A stretch of 8,054 nt of DNA, from the NCBI GenBank assembly GCA_021106775.1, contig JAIOTL010000089.1:1-8054 (forward strand), written 5' to 3'. Each line of letters begins with the position of its first letter. Position 1 is the first letter of the stretch. Below the pieces are notes generated by a model that saw nothing but the letters and a program-made list of their open reading frames with translations, was not told the DNA's origin and searched no databases. A program made the translations under genes and the position numbers. Below, in pieces: positions 7,046 to 8,054 of the stretch. The DNA comes from Planctomycetota bacterium. GTDB taxonomy: Bacteria > Planctomycetota > UBA8742 > SKZP01 > JAIOTL01.

Positions 7046-8054
7046 ATGGATATCGGACTAACAGTCGCAATGAGATTTTACCTGTGGCCCTTTTGGCATC
7101 AATTCTCATTGATAATATATCTGCTCATTGCAATTGTCTTCACTCTTGCTGCGATGAAAAAAGCAGCAGTAAAAAGAAAAAGACGAAAGATTTTCGAGAA
7201 GCTTGAGCTTTCGATGCTGCAAGAGCGAAAAGATGAACTCGCAAGTACTGAACAAGTGCAAAACTATGAAGAAACACTTCATGACCAACTTGCCAAGCAG
7301 GGGATTACACTTGAGAAGAAGCCTGTAATTTCAAAATTTCTCATTTGGCAGTCCATTATTTTAATGATCTTGATGAACATAGTGAACTTATGTTTCGGCT
7401 TTAATCAAGCGTCTTCTGAGCTGAAAAAGGAACTTGCACCAGAGCAAAAACGCTCGGCACAACAACAGTTTGGCGTGGAATTCGACGAAGACAAAGACGT
7501 TGGAATCTCGTTTTTTGAATATGTAGGAAAAATCTGGAGAACTGCTCACTTTCAGAATGTATGGGTTTTCGATATTATTTTCATTATGATAATTTTATTG
7601 ACTGCTGCCAGCGAGAAGGAATATTGGCGAGAAGCGTGGCGATTAGTGAAATTGAGGAAACTAGGCATAATCTCGTTTTACATATTCATGGCATTTATAC
7701 TCGCTGCGGTTCTTGATTCCATTGCATGGCGAAACTTGAAAGCCGATGATTTCGGCAACATCGAACTTGTACAGACAGGTGAAACACAGCCATTGAAAGA
7801 CTCAGAGGGTAATGTGATAAAACCCTCGGAAAACCAGGACATCGAAAAACTGCCACAATATCAACAAGTGATGATTGGCGATCCGGTTCTCGAAGAAAAT
7901 AAAAGAAGCTTGCTTGACAGAATTTTCTGGTTCTGGAGCCGTGATGACGAGCATGAACAAGGATATTCCGAGCCTTTTGCCAGATACACTCTCAATAAAA
8001 CAACTCTCAACGACTTCCGTCATAATCTATATATTGATATACCAGAAGAATCCC
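7046..8054 (+). CDS. Membrane protein, probably DppC-type permease with N-terminal extension (3' end outside window)
   Basis: The frame is open from ATG 7046 to the window edge (336 codons, no stop). Four hydrophobic helices are visible at about residues 18-37, 98-118, 172-188 and 207-227. A strongly basic run after helix 1 (KKAAVKRKRRK, 38-48) places that side in the cytoplasm, where residues 42-92 look helical and charged, possibly a coiled coil. Before helix 4, the basic stretch WREAWRLVKLRKLG (194-207) resembles the entry into helix 1 of DppC proteins, and a long polar, presumably periplasmic, part follows (228-336). If so, the first 200 residues with three helices are an addition to the family plan, and the DppC core with its GTDxxGRD-like segment and EAA loop should follow beyond 8054. 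The position right after a DppB gene supports this. The core signatures are not visible here, so an unrelated accessory membrane protein remains possible. Confidence 0.6.
   Translation, partial: MDIGLTVAMRFYLWPFWHQFSLIIYLLIAIVFTLAAMKKAAVKRKRRKIFEKLELSMLQERKDELASTEQVQNYEETLHDQLAKQGITLEKKPVISKFLIWQSIILMILMNIVNLCFGFNQASSELKKELAPEQKRSAQQQFGVEFDEDKDVGISFFEYVGKIWRTAHFQNVWVFDIIFIMIILLTAASEKEYWREAWRLVKLRKLGIISFYIFMAFILAAVLDSIAWRNLKADDFGNIELVQTGETQPLKDSEGNVIKPSENQDIEKLPQYQQVMIGDPVLEENKRSLLDRIFWFWSRDDEHEQGYSEPFARYTLNKTTLNDFRHNLYIDIPEES

Noticed and set aside
7012..7206. 64-codon + strand open frame overlapping the third gene
   Set aside because: The AGGAGG at 7032-7037 lies inside it and serves the ATG at 7046, whose frame is open for over 1,000 bases and encodes clear membrane helices.
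1..8054. CRISPR array, tRNA, rRNA, transposase or phage genes
   Set aside because: No regularly spaced direct repeats, cloverleaf patterns, rRNA-like stretches or transposase/integrase motifs were seen on either strand.

Overview
The window is 8,054 bases of an A+T-rich bacterial genome. It holds one + strand operon-like block of three large genes, behind about 540 bases with no convincing gene. Two proteins carry clear signatures of a peptide/oligopeptide (Dpp/Opp type) ABC importer: a family 5 solute-binding lipoprotein of 1,474 residues (561-4985) and a DppB-type permease of 632 residues (5047-6945). The third gene (7046 to beyond 8054) is an open-ended membrane protein. From its position and the look of its fourth membrane helix it is most likely the partner DppC-type permease with an extra N-terminal part. 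No ATPase gene lies inside the window.

The lipoprotein signal and the periplasmic domains point to a Gram-negative bacterium. Strong Shine-Dalgarno sequences stand 6-8 bases before all three starts, which argues against a typical Bacteroidota, where they are usually weak or absent. The phylum cannot be fixed from this sequence; an FCB-related or other deep-branching low-GC lineage is only a guess.

Layout: 17-97 is an 81-base nested inverted repeat of dispersed-element type. 98-560 is a noncoding leader with three closely spaced TGCGA motifs, a small perfect hairpin and a possible promoter. Then come the binding protein, a 61-base gap without terminator, permease 1, a 100-base gap, and the third gene, cut by the window edge.

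The two complete importer components are about twice the usual size of their families because large extra domains are inserted in frame. The binding protein has an insertion of about 380 residues near its N-terminus and a second of about 195 residues holding four calcium-loop-like DxNxNGxxD motifs plus a charged helix. The DppB-like permease has about 315 extra residues in its first periplasmic loop. The third protein has about 200 residues with three membrane helices ahead of what looks like DppC helix 1. Signature residues of the binding protein and permease cores are kept, so this looks like a working importer rebuilt with added, mostly periplasmic, parts. What the additions do is unknown.
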